This document shows, piece after piece, positions 1 through 8,662 of a stretch of 64,000 bases of DNA. The notes beneath the pieces are model-generated. The model was not told the DNA's origin, made no database searches, and saw only the letters and a list, made by a program, of their open reading frames with translations. Position numbers and translations under genes: made by a program. Numbering within the stretch: the stretch's first letter is position 1; the number at the start of each line of letters is the position of its first letter. Source of the DNA: Lachnospiraceae bacterium AD3010 (GTDB lineage Bacteria; Bacillota; Clostridia; Lachnospirales; Lachnospiraceae); assembly GCA_000622025.1 (NCBI GenBank), contig JHWU01000014.1, forward strand, positions 36,474-100,473. Reading direction: 5' to 3'.

Positions 1-2
1 AC

Positions 3-281
3 GGCAGACAGGCACTTGATATGTTCAGTTCGAGCGACAGCTGGTATTATGACGCGGTCCTTATGGATATCCGTATGCCGGAGATGGATGGTCTTGAGGC
101 GACGGAAAGGATAAGGGCTCTTGACAGATCCGATGCCGGGAAGGTTCCGATAATAGCCCTGACTGCCAATGCCTTTGACGAAGATGTTCAGCGTTCCCTT
201 CAGGCAGGAATGAACGCTCATTTGTCAAAGCCTGTTGAACCCGGCAAATTGTACCAGACAATAGGAGAGCTGATATTATAG
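3..281 (+). CDS. Receiver (REC) domain protein, C-terminal end only
   Basis: The reading frame enters from the left edge, so only the last 92 residues are seen. They form the second half of a CheY-like receiver domain: the phospho-acceptor aspartate in [12 protein letters not shown], the conserved threonine in IIALTAN, and the conserved lysine in LSKPVEP. The LMDxxMPxMDGLEAT and ALTANAF pattern and the protein end right after the domain are typical of the receiver at the C-terminus of a hybrid sensor histidine kinase. A stand-alone response regulator cannot be excluded because the upstream part lies outside the window. It ends 37 bases before the clostripain-like gene. Confidence 0.8.
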   Translation, partial: GRQALDMFSSSDSWYYDAVLMDIRMPEMDGLEATERIRALDRSDAGKVPIIALTANAFDEDVQRSLQAGMNAHLSKPVEPGKLYQTIGELIL

Positions 282-318
282 TAAGGATCGGTATTAAATA
301 TAAGACAGGAGACAGGAG

Positions 319-2562
319 ATGAAAGAAAAGAAATCTGCAGGGAAAGTAATAAAGGTCATTATCATAATTTTTCTGATCGTGATACTGGGGCTTTTCCTGC
401 TTGTGATGTGTACACCGGATGGCGATGAAGAGGGCGGCTCTTCGGAAGAAACCGAAGAAGACTATCAGAACGCGGAGAATAAAGGAAAGGATGCATCAGG
501 GGGAAAAGCAGGAACTGCTACCGGGAGCAGGCAATACGGAGATCCGGACACAAGCTGGACTGTAATGCTCTATCTTTGCGGAACCAATCTGGAAAGCAAA
601 GGAGGGTATGCAAGCTTCAATCTGGGGGAAATCTGCGATGCAAAGCTTGATGACAATGTGAATTTCCTTATTGAGGCCGGAGGTACCAGGGAATGGCAGA
701 CCGACGGAATATCCAACGGAGAGCTTACACGGCTTCATGTTGAGCACGGGGAAATGATGATCGACGAGGAATGTCAGTCTTCTTCAATGGGAGATGCCGA
801 GACCTTAAGTGATTTCATAAGCTGGGGCGCGTCCGAATATCCGGCTGACCGCTATATGCTGATCTTCTGGAACCATGGAGGAGGAAGTCTTTTCGGAGTA
901 TGCCAGGATGAACTTTATGACGAGGACGCTCTTTCCTTAAAGGAAGTGGGAAATGCGATCGTGAATGCAGAAGTACCTCTTGAAGTGGCGGGCTTCGATG
1001 CCTGTCTGATGTCAACTCTGGAAACCGCAGAGACACTTCAGGGCTATGCCCACTATATGGTGGCTTCAGAAGAAACAGAGCCGGGAACGGGGTGGAATTA
1101 CACCGAATGGCTTAATTACCTGTCGGAAAACCCCGGATGTGACGGAAAAGAGCTGGGCAGCAGGATAGTTGACAGCTATATGGATAAATGTACTGACTAC
1201 GGCGAGGACAGCATGGCGACACTTGCCGTAACCGACCTTACCAGACTTCCGGAATTGTCAGCCGCATTCAGGGATTACTCGGGAGAGCTTGTGATGTCCA
1301 CGCAGAATGCAGGTGATTTTCAGGCAGTGATCCGGGAAGCAGCCCGGTCAGAAAGCTACGGGGAAAGAAGCGGGGAGGACGGAACCTACGATATGGTGGA
1401 TCTCGGAGACCTGGTGAAAAATACGGGAGGGATCCTTACGGAGAATTCCGACGAGGTGCTGAAAGCACTTGATAATGCCGTTGTTTATGAGTCCCACGGG
1501 GCATACCGTTCAAGGGCCAGCGGTCTTTCGGTATTTTATCCGAAGTACATAGACAGTGATATTTACCAGGCATATGAGGAGATAACCGATAATACCGCAT
1601 ACCTTGAGTATGCCAGCATTGTTAACGGCGAATGGGATGAAGGAGCCTGGGAGACAGCCTGGCAGGAAGCTTATGATAATCACAACAGCGGAGAACAATC
1701 CTCCGGCGGATTCTTTGATTCATTCTTCGGAAGCGGCAGCAGCGGGGAAGGAAATGAAGTGGATGAGGAGGAAGAACCCGAAGAAGAACCGGAAGAAGGA
1801 GGAACATCCGGTGGTTTTGTGGAAAGCTTCTTCGGAAATGACAATAACGAGAATTCGGTGAATCTCTTCCAGAATATCAGTCCTGTCCGGCCCGGTGATG
1901 AGGAGCTTAAGTATGAGCAGTATCTGGATGAGGAAAGCATATTGAATCTGAATATAAGCTCCGGGATTGACCTTGTTAAGGAGGTCAGGTTCAGGATAAT
2001 GTTTGAGCAGGATGAAGAAAACCTGCTGTATATGGGCTGTGATTCAGATATAAACGCGGATTATGAAAAGGGGAAATTCAGCGACAATTTCAGAGGTACC
2101 TGGATCACCATAGGGGGTGAATTTGTGTGCGCAGAGCTTATCGATACTACAGACGATTATTATCTCTATATCATTCCTGCCATCGTAAACGGAGAAGAGA
2201 CCTATATCCGTGCGGTATACGAATTTGATAAGGAGGCGTACAAGGTCCTGGGGACCTATGACGGAGCGGATGAAGATTCCGGCCTCAGCGGGAGAAACAT
2301 ACACCCTCTGAAGAACGGGGACAAAATAGAGTTTATATTCTATTCCACCAATCTAAACGCGGATGATGATGCAGAGCCTGAGGAAGAGGTAAGCGGAAGC
2401 ATCGTCTGGAGCGATGATACCGAAATGCTTGATGAAGAGATGGCTGACGGCAAATTCTATTATATGTTTGAGATAGTGGATGTTTTCGGAAACGAGACAG
2501 AATGTGACCCGATCATAATGGAGATCGAAGACGGGAAAATGTACGCGTACGAGATAGAATGA
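319..2562 (+). CDS. Membrane-anchored clostripain-family (C11) cysteine peptidase
   Basis: A 747-residue protein with one hydrophobic segment near residues 9-31 preceded by lysines, so probably N-terminally anchored and exported. The ending LLVMC resembles a lipobox poorly. The peptidase C11 signature is visible: catalytic His186 in WNHGGG and catalytic Cys229 in GFDACLM, followed by the ASEETEPGTGW segment. Clostripain relatives cleave after basic residues, but specificity cannot be read here. After the catalytic domain come two similar short segments (GGFFDSFFG and GGFVESFFG, about residues 462-505) separated by an acidic Glu/Pro-rich stretch. A C-terminal region of about 230 residues without recognised fold follows. 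The ribosome site GGAGACAGGAG precedes the ATG. Confidence 0.85.
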   Translation: MKEKKSAGKVIKVIIIIFLIVILGLFLLVMCTPDGDEEGGSSEETEEDYQNAENKGKDASGGKAGTATGSRQYGDPDTSWTVMLYLCGTNLESKGGYASFNLGEICDAKLDDNVNFLIEAGGTREWQTDGISNGELTRLHVEHGEMMIDEECQSSSMGDAETLSDFISWGASEYPADRYMLIFWNHGGGSLFGVCQDELYDEDALSLKEVGNAIVNAEVPLEVAGFDACLMSTLETAETLQGYAHYMVASEETEPGTGWNYTEWLNYLSENPGCDGKELGSRIVDSYMDKCTDYGEDSMATLAVTDLTRLPELSAAFRDYSGELVMSTQNAGDFQAVIREAARSESYGERSGEDGTYDMVDLGDLVKNTGGILTENSDEVLKALDNAVVYESHGAYRSRASGLSVFYPKYIDSDIYQAYEEITDNTAYLEYASIVNGEWDEGAWETAWQEAYDNHNSGEQSSGGFFDSFFGSGSSGEGNEVDEEEEPEEEPEEGGTSGGFVESFFGNDNNENSVNLFQNISPVRPGDEELKYEQYLDEESILNLNISSGIDLVKEVRFRIMFEQDEENLLYMGCDSDINADYEKGKFSDNFRGTWITIGGEFVCAELIDTTDDYYLYIIPAIVNGEETYIRAVYEFDKEAYKVLGTYDGADEDSGLSGRNIHPLKNGDKIEFIFYSTNLNADDDAEPEEEVSGSIVWSDDTEMLDEEMADGKFYYMFEIVDVFGNETECDPIIMEIEDGKMYAYEIE

Positions 2563-2666
2563 CAGCCTGCTGTCCTAAAGGGTGATACTTAAGGAAGAAG
2601 TGGGATAACTATGAACAGAAGCAGCGGCCGGCGTTAATCTTGCTGAGAAGAAGAAAGACTCAGTGG

Positions 2667-2696
2667 GGGCAGAAGCAGAAGCAGAAGCAGAAGCAT
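2667..2696. repeat. Short GCAGAA tandem repeat in an intergenic stretch
   Basis: Four to five head-to-tail GCAGAA units lie between the convergent clostripain-like and CapA genes. There is no coding frame with a ribosome site here and no clear terminator hairpin with a T tract. It is a simple-sequence tract of unknown role. Confidence 0.6.
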
Positions 2697-2704
2697 AGCA
2701 GCTG

Positions 2705-3979
2705 TCAGTTCCGTGTGATATATCCGTCGGGATCAATGTTTACGTTGTCCGTGGACCATTCGCGCATATTATTTAATACACGGTCGTAATCGGCGGAGCC
2801 TTTAGGAAGCTCGCGGGCGGAACAGTTTATCTGCATACAGGGGATAAACTGCAGGGATTCTATCTTTTTATCCTTTATGACAGCTTCCACAAGGCAGTTA
2901 TCCAGGGTTTTTGAACTAAACCAATAATTACCGAGGCTGTAGAAAACAGGAGTCTCATTGATATATTCGATACCCTGAAGCACATGGGGGTGATCTCCGA
3001 TAATAAGGTCTGCACCGGCGTCAACATAGGCTTTGGCCAGTTCCGTCTGTGCAGCCTCGTATTTATTAACGTTTTCACTTCCCCAGTGCACATAGACAAT
3101 GACGAAATCACTGTTGTCTTCTGCCTTTCTTATCACGGACAGAAATCTTTCCGGTTCAAGAGTTCTTAGTACGCCGGGCTCTGTTTCAGTCGCTTCTTTT
3201 GTGTCCGGAGGAAGGCTTCGCTCGATCTGTGTTGCGGATACAAAGGCGATCTTCATCCCTCCAGCGATAAAATAAACCGGCTTTTGTGCTTCATCAATAT
3301 TATGTCCGGCGCCCACATAGGGGATCCCGGCCTCATTCAATGTGTCAAAGGTGTCAAGCAGGGCATCAGGACCGTGGTCATAGGCGTGGTTATTGGCCAG
3401 ACTCACGATATCTGCACCCTGGTCAAGAAGAAAGGACACAGTCTCAGGTTTTGCCCGGAATGTGAATTTCTTATTGGGAGTGGGTGTTCCGCGGTTACTG
3501 TAAGGGAATTCATTATTGATCATAAAGATATCCGCAGAATTCGTGCGCTTAAGAAGGGAGGCATCGATACAGCCTTCAATACCGTTTCCGCGGTTACGCA
3601 GAGTATTCATATTGGCATATCTGTCGTCAAAATTGATGTCACCCGCAAAATCGATCCTGACAGTACCCTCATCTGCAGTACTTTTTAAATAAACCCCGTT
3701 CTCGGAAACATCCTCTTCCCCAAGCACATATCCCTCAAAGGTGTTTTCCGCTTCTTCCGGTGTTTCAGGAACCGTCTCCTCAGTTGTTTCCTGAACTGTC
3801 TCTTCAGGAGGATCAGGAACAGGGATTATTATAGACGATACGCTTTCTTCTTTCCCGGGTACAGCTTCATTTGTTGCTGCAGATACTCCTGTTTCCTTCC
3901 GGACCGTATATTCTTCACAGGCACAAAGAGTTATAAGGGCAAACAGAGTAACGATGATCAGTCTGATTCTAAAATTCAT
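2705..3979 (-). CDS. CapA-family lipoprotein (metallophosphatase fold)
   Basis: A 424-residue predicted lipoprotein: the signal peptide ends in the lipobox LCAC with the lipidated Cys at residue 21. A Glu/Thr/Pro-rich linker follows to about residue 100, then a CapA/PgsA-type domain. CapA landmarks are FAGDINFDD, the SLANNHAYDHG metal-site motif, VYVHWGSE and DHPHVLQG, ending in YSLGNYWFS. Family members assist poly-gamma-glutamate or capsule synthesis, but many Clostridia carry stand-alone copies with unknown substrates. No capB or capC lies nearby, so the substrate is unknown. It is followed on the same strand only by the intergenic stretch 2563-2704, where I see no gene. Confidence 0.85.
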   Translation of the reverse strand: MNFRIRLIIVTLFALITLCACEEYTVRKETGVSAATNEAVPGKEESVSSIIIPVPDPPEETVQETTEETVPETPEEAENTFEGYVLGEEDVSENGVYLKSTADEGTVRIDFAGDINFDDRYANMNTLRNRGNGIEGCIDASLLKRTNSADIFMINNEFPYSNRGTPTPNKKFTFRAKPETVSFLLDQGADIVSLANNHAYDHGPDALLDTFDTLNEAGIPYVGAGHNIDEAQKPVYFIAGGMKIAFVSATQIERSLPPDTKEATETEPGVLRTLEPERFLSVIRKAEDNSDFVIVYVHWGSENVNKYEAAQTELAKAYVDAGADLIIGDHPHVLQGIEYINETPVFYSLGNYWFSSKTLDNCLVEAVIKDKKIESLQFIPCMQINCSARELPKGSADYDRVLNNMREWSTDNVNIDPDGYITRN

Positions 3980-3993
3980 TAGTCAAAAATCTC

Positions 3994-4476
3994 CTATAGC
4001 TCTTCAAATTCTATGCCGCAGCCGGTAAAGAGCTTCTTAATATCATTGTCCCATAGAATGTCTATTTCATGATCCGGGATAAATTCTTTCAATGATGTAC
4101 CTGTCGTTACGGAAAGACCGGTATTGTCGAATCTGATCATTATGAGAAGTGCACGGATATTCGGAAACCCGGGAAGCTCACGGTAGGGTGAGGTGTCTCC
4201 GTGGAAAACAAATTTCATGAAACCCGGTGTGTGTTTTCCCTTTATCAGATCCCTGCAGCTTCCGCGAAGGAGTCCCCATGGAGTATATGGATCCCCCAAA
4301 ACGTTTTTTTCAACGGGATCATCTCCGTCAAAGAAATCTTTTTCAAAGAGGCCGTCAATGCTGTAGGAAGCAAAGGTCTTTATCACACCTTCTTCAAGAG
4401 TAAAGCGGTCAAAGGTTTCCAAAGTAAAAAGATGGTTCATAAAGTGTCTTAGGTTTTTGATTTTCAGTGCGATCAT
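3994..4476 (-). CDS. DUF5721 family protein
   Basis: A 160-residue soluble protein starting MIALKIKNLRHFMNHLF, with FDRFTLEEGVIKTFASYSIDG following. This pattern matches my memory of the DUF5721 family found in Lachnospiraceae. No catalytic motif or membrane segment is visible. It lies 14 bases upstream of the CapA gene on the same strand, so the two are probably co-transcribed. Its function is unknown. Confidence 0.65.
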   Translation of the reverse strand: MIALKIKNLRHFMNHLFTLETFDRFTLEEGVIKTFASYSIDGLFEKDFFDGDDPVEKNVLGDPYTPWGLLRGSCRDLIKGKHTPGFMKFVFHGDTSPYRELPGFPNIRALLIMIRFDNTGLSVTTGTSLKEFIPDHEIDILWDNDIKKLFTGCGIEFEEL

Positions 4477-4493
4477 AGACTGATTAAACTACA

Positions 4494-4522
4494 TTGAAGA
4501 GAAAAATACAAGATGTTATAAT
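4494..4522 (+). promoter_or_regulatory. Promoter for the first degV-family gene
   Basis: A -35 element TTGAAG and a perfect -10 TATAAT are separated by 17 bases. The -10 ends 40 bases before the TTG start of the DegV gene. Confidence 0.65.
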
Positions 4523-4562
4523 AATGCGGTAATTCAGTAGACCAGGAAGGCAGGAAATACCG

Positions 4563-5402
4563 TTGAAAATCAGATTTGTTGGGGACAGCTGCTGTGAGTT
4601 CCCGGAGGATTTTGCAGAGAAATACGAATGTGTATCCGTTCCTCTCACCATAGAGGTGGGAGAGGATGTCATTATAGATGATGAAAGCTTCGACCAGAAA
4701 GACTTCCTTGACAAGGTGGCTGCATATCCCAAATGCCCCAGATCATCCTGTCCCTCTCCCGAGGCTTACATGAGGGCTTATGAAGGAGATTATGACGCCC
4801 TTTTTGTGACTACGCTTTCGGCAGAGCTTTCCGGATCATATAACAGTGCGCTGTTGGGAAAGAAGCTCTACGAGGAAGAGCATGGGGAGAGGAATATTTA
4901 TGTTTTTAATTCCTGCACCGCTTCGGGTGGGGAAATGCAGGTGCTTATGAAGGCTGCCGAATATGCGGAGGCCGGTTTTTCTTTTGAAGAGATAATAGAG
5001 AAGACGGAGAAGTTTATCAATAATGAGTTAAATACCTATTTTGTGCTGGAGAGTCTTGAAACCCTTAGAAAGAACGGAAGGCTGTCAAGGCTGAAGACTC
5101 TGGCTGCAACAGCTCTTAATATCAAGCCCGTGTGTGCCGGAGACAAGGGAACTATCGTCCAGCTTGCGCTTGCAAGGGGAATGAAGAATGCATTATCGAA
5201 AATGATAGAGATATCCCTTGAAAAGGTGAAAAATACGGAGGAGAGGATACTTTTCATAAACCATTGCAACTGCCGGAAAAGGGCGGAGGAGGTGCTGTCC
5301 ACCTATATCCAAAAGGCGAAGTTTGCCAAAACCTATATTCTGGACACGGCAGGGATCAGCTCCCTTTATGCAGGTGACGGGGGTATCATAGTCACGTTGT
5401 AG
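4563..5402 (+). CDS. DegV family fatty-acid-binding protein
   Basis: A 279-residue DegV protein. The family binds a fatty acyl chain between two lobes and in several Firmicutes serves as the FakB subunit of fatty acid kinase, presenting fatty acid to FakA for phosphorylation. Landmarks are the N-terminal VGDSCCEFP, TTLSAELSGSYNSA in the lipid head-group region, LESLETLRKNGRLS and LNIKPV. The start is a TTG, chosen because AGGAAGGCAGGAA sits just upstream and homology begins at once. A second paralogue lies at 31850-32752. No fakA-like gene is in the window. Confidence 0.9.
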   Translation: MKIRFVGDSCCEFPEDFAEKYECVSVPLTIEVGEDVIIDDESFDQKDFLDKVAAYPKCPRSSCPSPEAYMRAYEGDYDALFVTTLSAELSGSYNSALLGKKLYEEEHGERNIYVFNSCTASGGEMQVLMKAAEYAEAGFSFEEIIEKTEKFINNELNTYFVLESLETLRKNGRLSRLKTLAATALNIKPVCAGDKGTIVQLALARGMKNALSKMIEISLEKVKNTEERILFINHCNCRKRAEEVLSTYIQKAKFAKTYILDTAGISSLYAGDGGIIVTL

Positions 5403-5404
5403 CT

Positions 5405-5704
5405 TTACATGAAGCTGAAATTGTACGGGGAAAAAAATAAGAGAAAGACTATGGCAGCCACATACACTATGAGAAGGAAGGGCATGCCGATCACGAATTT
5501 CAGATGCTTTGTCTTGTGATGAAATAAACGCATTCCCAGGAGGCAGCCCAGGGCGCCTCCCAGGATCGCGGGAATAAACAGGGAGAACTCACTTATTCGC
5601 CAGTGGCTTCGTTCAGCCCTTCTTTTGTCGATAAACATCAGGATAAATCCCCATAGATTAACTATAAGGAAATATGACCCGACAGCCATAAACATTGTTT
5701 TCAT
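5405..5704 (-). CDS. DUF1294 family small membrane protein
   Basis: A 99-residue protein with three hydrophobic segments. The central motif FIDKRRAERSHWRISE followed by GGALGCLLGM is typical of DUF1294. Its function is unknown. Its ATG overlaps the argG stop codon by four bases, so it is translationally coupled to argG and shares its transcript. The 3' ends of this gene and the DegV gene are only two bases apart. Confidence 0.85.
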   Translation of the reverse strand: MKTMFMAVGSYFLIVNLWGFILMFIDKRRAERSHWRISEFSLFIPAILGGALGCLLGMRLFHHKTKHLKFVIGMPFLLIVYVAAIVFLLFFSPYNFSFM

Positions 5705-6945
5705 GCGTCAGCTGTTCTTTCCTTTTTCTGTTCTGCCTCTTTCATCTTCATGGCACGTACCTTTGTGGAGAGGCCGAACAGGGTGATGAAGCCCTGGGCA
5801 TCATGGTGGTCATAGAGGTCGCCGGTCTTAAATGAAGCGAGGCTTTCATTATAGAGAGAATAAGGAGAGGTTTCACCGCACTTGATGATATTTCCCTTAT
5901 AAAGCTTGAACTTCACTTCTCCGGTAACATATTCCTGGGTAGTCTTAATAAATGCTGAAAGGGCTTCACGTAAGGGTGTAAACCACTTTCCTTCATACAC
6001 AAGCTGGGCCAGCTCATCGCTTAAGCTCTTCTTCACACGGGCACATTCTCTGTCAAGGATAAGCTCCTCAAGCTGCTCATGTGCTGCATAAAGAATAGTT
6101 CCTCCGGGGGTTTCATACACACCGCGGCTCTTCATACCAACGACACGGTTTTCAACTATATCTATAATGCCCACACCATGCTTTCCTCCGAGCTTATTCA
6201 GGGTGCGTATGATATCGGACACCTTCATTTTCTTTCCGTTTACGGAGGTTGGAACACCTTTCTCAAAGGTCATGGTCACATATTCGGCTTCGTCAGGTGC
6301 ATCCTCAGGGCTGACTCCCAGTACCAGAAGATGTTTGTAATTCGGTTCTTCTGAAGGATCCTCAAGCTCCAGTCCTTCGTGGCTTATATGCCAGAGATTT
6401 CTGTCCCGGCTGTAGGAGGAATCTGCACTGAAGGGGAGATTGATCCCGTGTTTCCGGCAGTATTCTATCTCTGATTCTCTGGAATCCATTGTCCAGGCAT
6501 TGTCCCTCCAGGCTGCTATGATCTTAAGGTCAGGTGCCAAAGCCTTGATGCCAAGCTCGAATCTTATCTGATCGTTGCCCTTTCCGGTAGCACCGTGGCA
6601 GATGGCGGTGGCATTTTCCTTGCGCGCTATCTCAACAAGCTTCTTTGCAATAAGAGGTCTTGCCATGGAGGTCCCGAGCAGATACTGGTTTTCATATACC
6701 GCATGGGCCTGAACGCAGGGGAGAATGTACTCTTCAGCGAATTCATCCGTCACATCCTCAATGTAGAGCTTTGATGCCCCGCAGGATTTCGCACGCTCTT
6801 CGAGTCCGTCAAGCTCTTCCTCCTGTCCGCAGTCAATGCAGACACAGATTACTTCATAATCATATGTTTCCTTAAGCCAGGGAATAATGGCGGTGGTATC
6901 CAGACCACCGGAATATGCAAGTATTACCTTTTCTTTTTTAGCCAT
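5701..6945 (-). CDS. argG: Argininosuccinate synthase
   Basis: Joins citrulline and aspartate with ATP to form argininosuccinate, the penultimate step of arginine synthesis. The protein is 414 residues from the ATG at 6945. That start is preferred because a clear AAAGGA site precedes it and the family begins with KVILAYSGGLDTT. An in-frame ATG 48 bases upstream would add an unrelated 16-residue tail. The SGGLDT P-loop, ICHGATGKGNDQIRFE and SPYSLYNESLASF motifs are intact. It diverges from argC across about 200 bases with ARG-box-like palindromes. No argH or argF is seen in the window. Confidence 0.97.
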   Translation of the reverse strand: MAKKEKVILAYSGGLDTTAIIPWLKETYDYEVICVCIDCGQEEELDGLEERAKSCGASKLYIEDVTDEFAEEYILPCVQAHAVYENQYLLGTSMARPLIAKKLVEIARKENATAICHGATGKGNDQIRFELGIKALAPDLKIIAAWRDNAWTMDSRESEIEYCRKHGINLPFSADSSYSRDRNLWHISHEGLELEDPSEEPNYKHLLVLGVSPEDAPDEAEYVTMTFEKGVPTSVNGKKMKVSDIIRTLNKLGGKHGVGIIDIVENRVVGMKSRGVYETPGGTILYAAHEQLEELILDRECARVKKSLSDELAQLVYEGKWFTPLREALSAFIKTTQEYVTGEVKFKLYKGNIIKCGETSPYSLYNESLASFKTGDLYDHHDAQGFITLFGLSTKVRAMKMKEAEQKKERTADA

Positions 6946-7032
6946 TTGGTTTATCCTTTCATTTATGATCTTTGACGCTGTACCATCATACAACTAATTT
7001 GACCAATGCGCAAGACATTTATTCATAAAATA

Positions 7033-7110
7033 AGAATAAATATTCACAAAAAATAGATAAATATGCACAAATGCTTGCATAATATGCAGAATTATTGTAT
7101 ATTTATGCAA
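7033..7110. promoter_or_regulatory. Cluster of three ARG-box-like palindromes (candidate ArgR sites)
   Basis: Three imperfect palindromes lie between the divergent argG and argC genes: GAATAAATATTCA (7034-7046), TGCATAATATGCA (7076-7088) and TTGTATATTTATGCAA (7095-7110). They resemble the ARG-box core bound by ArgR/AhrC (TGAAT, A/T-rich centre, ATTCA). Placement between both arms of the pathway suggests arginine-dependent repression of both. No argR gene is in this window, so the assignment rests on motif likeness and context. Confidence 0.55.
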
Positions 7111-7148
7111 CGAACAAAAAGAAAACAGGAAACAGGAAAGGAAGGAAT

Positions 7149-8189
7149 ATGATCAAAGCCGGAATCATTGGAGCTACGGGATATGCAGGAAACGAGATAG
7201 TAAGGCTTCTTCTGGGACATAAGGATGTAGAGATAGAGTGGCTTGTTTCAAAGAGCTTTGAAGGCCAGAATTACGCGGATATATACAGGAATTTTTTTGA
7301 GATCCTCGATATGGACTGCCTTGGAAGCGATCTTGAAAAGCTTGTTAAAAATGTGGATGTGGTGTTCACAGCAACTCCGCAGGGCTATCTTTCTTCCATA
7401 TTAAAGGAGGAGATGCTGGAAGAAGCGGTTTTCATCGATCTGTCAGCCGATTACAGGATAAAGGATGTGGAGATCTATGAAAAGTGGTATGGTATAAAGC
7501 ATGCATCGCCGGAGCTTATTAAAAAGTCAGTATACGGACTTAGTGAGGTAAACCGGGAGGATATTAAGAAAACCAGACTTCTTGCAAATCCGGGCTGCTT
7601 CACCACCTGCTCCATACTGACGGCTTATCCCCTGATAAAGGAGCAGCTGATCGATCCGGATACACTTATTATAAATGCGCTTTCCGGTGTTTCGGGTGCG
7701 GGACGGGGAGCAAAGGTTCAGAATCTTTTTTCCGAGGTCAATGAAAGCGCAAAGGCATATGGGGTCACCACTCACCGCCACACTCCTGAAATAGAAGAGC
7801 AGCTTTCATATGCATACGGGGGAAAGGTCACGGTTAATTTTACACCCCACCTTGTTCCGATGAACAGGGGGATACTGGTCACCGAAACGGCATCCCTTAT
7901 ACGGGGAACGGATGAGAAAAGCATAAGGGCTGCGTATGAAAAGCATTTTGGCCGGGAATTTTTCATAAGGCTGCTTAAGGATGGCTTTAATCCGGAGACC
8001 AGGTTTGTGGAAGGAAGTAATTTTACGGACATCGGCTTTAAGGTCGATAGGCGGACAAACAGGGTTGTTATGATGGGAGCCCTTGATAATCTGGTAAAGG
8101 GTGCAGCGGGACAGGCTGTGCAGAATATGAATATTATTTTTGGTTTTGATGAGACGGAAGGCCTGAAGGCCTTACCCATGGTTCCTTAA
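7149..8189 (+). CDS. argC: N-acetyl-gamma-glutamyl-phosphate reductase
   Basis: NADPH-dependent reduction of N-acetylglutamyl phosphate to the semialdehyde, the third step of ornithine synthesis. The protein is 346 residues. The N-terminal dinucleotide-binding motif GIIGATGYAGNEIVRLL starts right after the chosen ATG at 7149, which follows a GGAAAGGAAGGA site. An upstream in-frame ATG at 7095 falls inside a palindrome and is unlikely. The catalytic cysteine lies in LLANPGCFTT, and the substrate histidine region in HRHTPEIEEQL. It is the first gene of argC-GNAT-argJ-argB-argD, with only two bases to the next gene. Confidence 0.97.
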   Translation: MIKAGIIGATGYAGNEIVRLLLGHKDVEIEWLVSKSFEGQNYADIYRNFFEILDMDCLGSDLEKLVKNVDVVFTATPQGYLSSILKEEMLEEAVFIDLSADYRIKDVEIYEKWYGIKHASPELIKKSVYGLSEVNREDIKKTRLLANPGCFTTCSILTAYPLIKEQLIDPDTLIINALSGVSGAGRGAKVQNLFSEVNESAKAYGVTTHRHTPEIEEQLSYAYGGKVTVNFTPHLVPMNRGILVTETASLIRGTDEKSIRAAYEKHFGREFFIRLLKDGFNPETRFVEGSNFTDIGFKVDRRTNRVVMMGALDNLVKGAAGQAVQNMNIIFGFDETEGLKALPMVP

Positions 8190-8191
8190 GT

Positions 8192-8647
8192 ATGAATATC
8201 AGAATAATGAAAAAAGAAGACTATGAAGGAGTTCACGCTCTCTGGCTTTCCATAAAGGGCTTTTCCATAAGGAGTATAGATGACAGCCGGGAAGGGGTTG
8301 AAAAGTTCCTGAAGCGTAATCCGGACACCTCCATAGTGGCTGAAGATAAGGGCGAGATCATAGGTGCCATTCTCTGCGGACATGACGGGAGAAGAGCTAC
8401 CTTTTACCATGTATGTGTCCGTGAGGACAGGCGGAAGCAGGGCATCGGGAAGGCTATGGTCGTTATGGCCATGAATGCGTTAAAGAGGGAAAAGATAAAC
8501 AAGGTTGCTCTTATAGCATTTACCAGAAATGATGTGGGTAATGCATTCTGGAAGAGCATAGGCTGGAAGCAGAGAACAGATCTTAATTACTATGATTTCG
8601 TTCTTAATGCGGATAATATTGAAAGCTTTGTGGCAGCAGAGCTTTGA
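8192..8647 (+). CDS. GNAT family N-acetyltransferase in the arg operon
   Basis: A 151-residue single-domain GNAT protein with the acetyl-CoA pyrophosphate loop DRRKQGIGKAMV near residues 76-87 and the later ALIAFTRNDVGNAFW segment typical of RimI-like enzymes. It starts two bases after argC and ends 15 bases before argJ, so it must be translated from the same operon. Its acceptor is unknown. It could be a protein or small-molecule acetyltransferase, or an accessory glutamate acetyltransferase. The last idea rests only on position, since ArgJ can already make N-acetylglutamate. Confidence 0.85.
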   Translation: MNIRIMKKEDYEGVHALWLSIKGFSIRSIDDSREGVEKFLKRNPDTSIVAEDKGEIIGAILCGHDGRRATFYHVCVREDRRKQGIGKAMVVMAMNALKREKINKVALIAFTRNDVGNAFWKSIGWKQRTDLNYYDFVLNADNIESFVAAEL

Positions 8648-8662
8648 CGGGAGACTGGGAAA

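Noticed and set aside
370..425. Lipobox in the clostripain-family protein (LLVMC)
   Set aside because: Met before the cysteine is not a normal lipobox residue, so a plain N-terminal membrane anchor is more likely.
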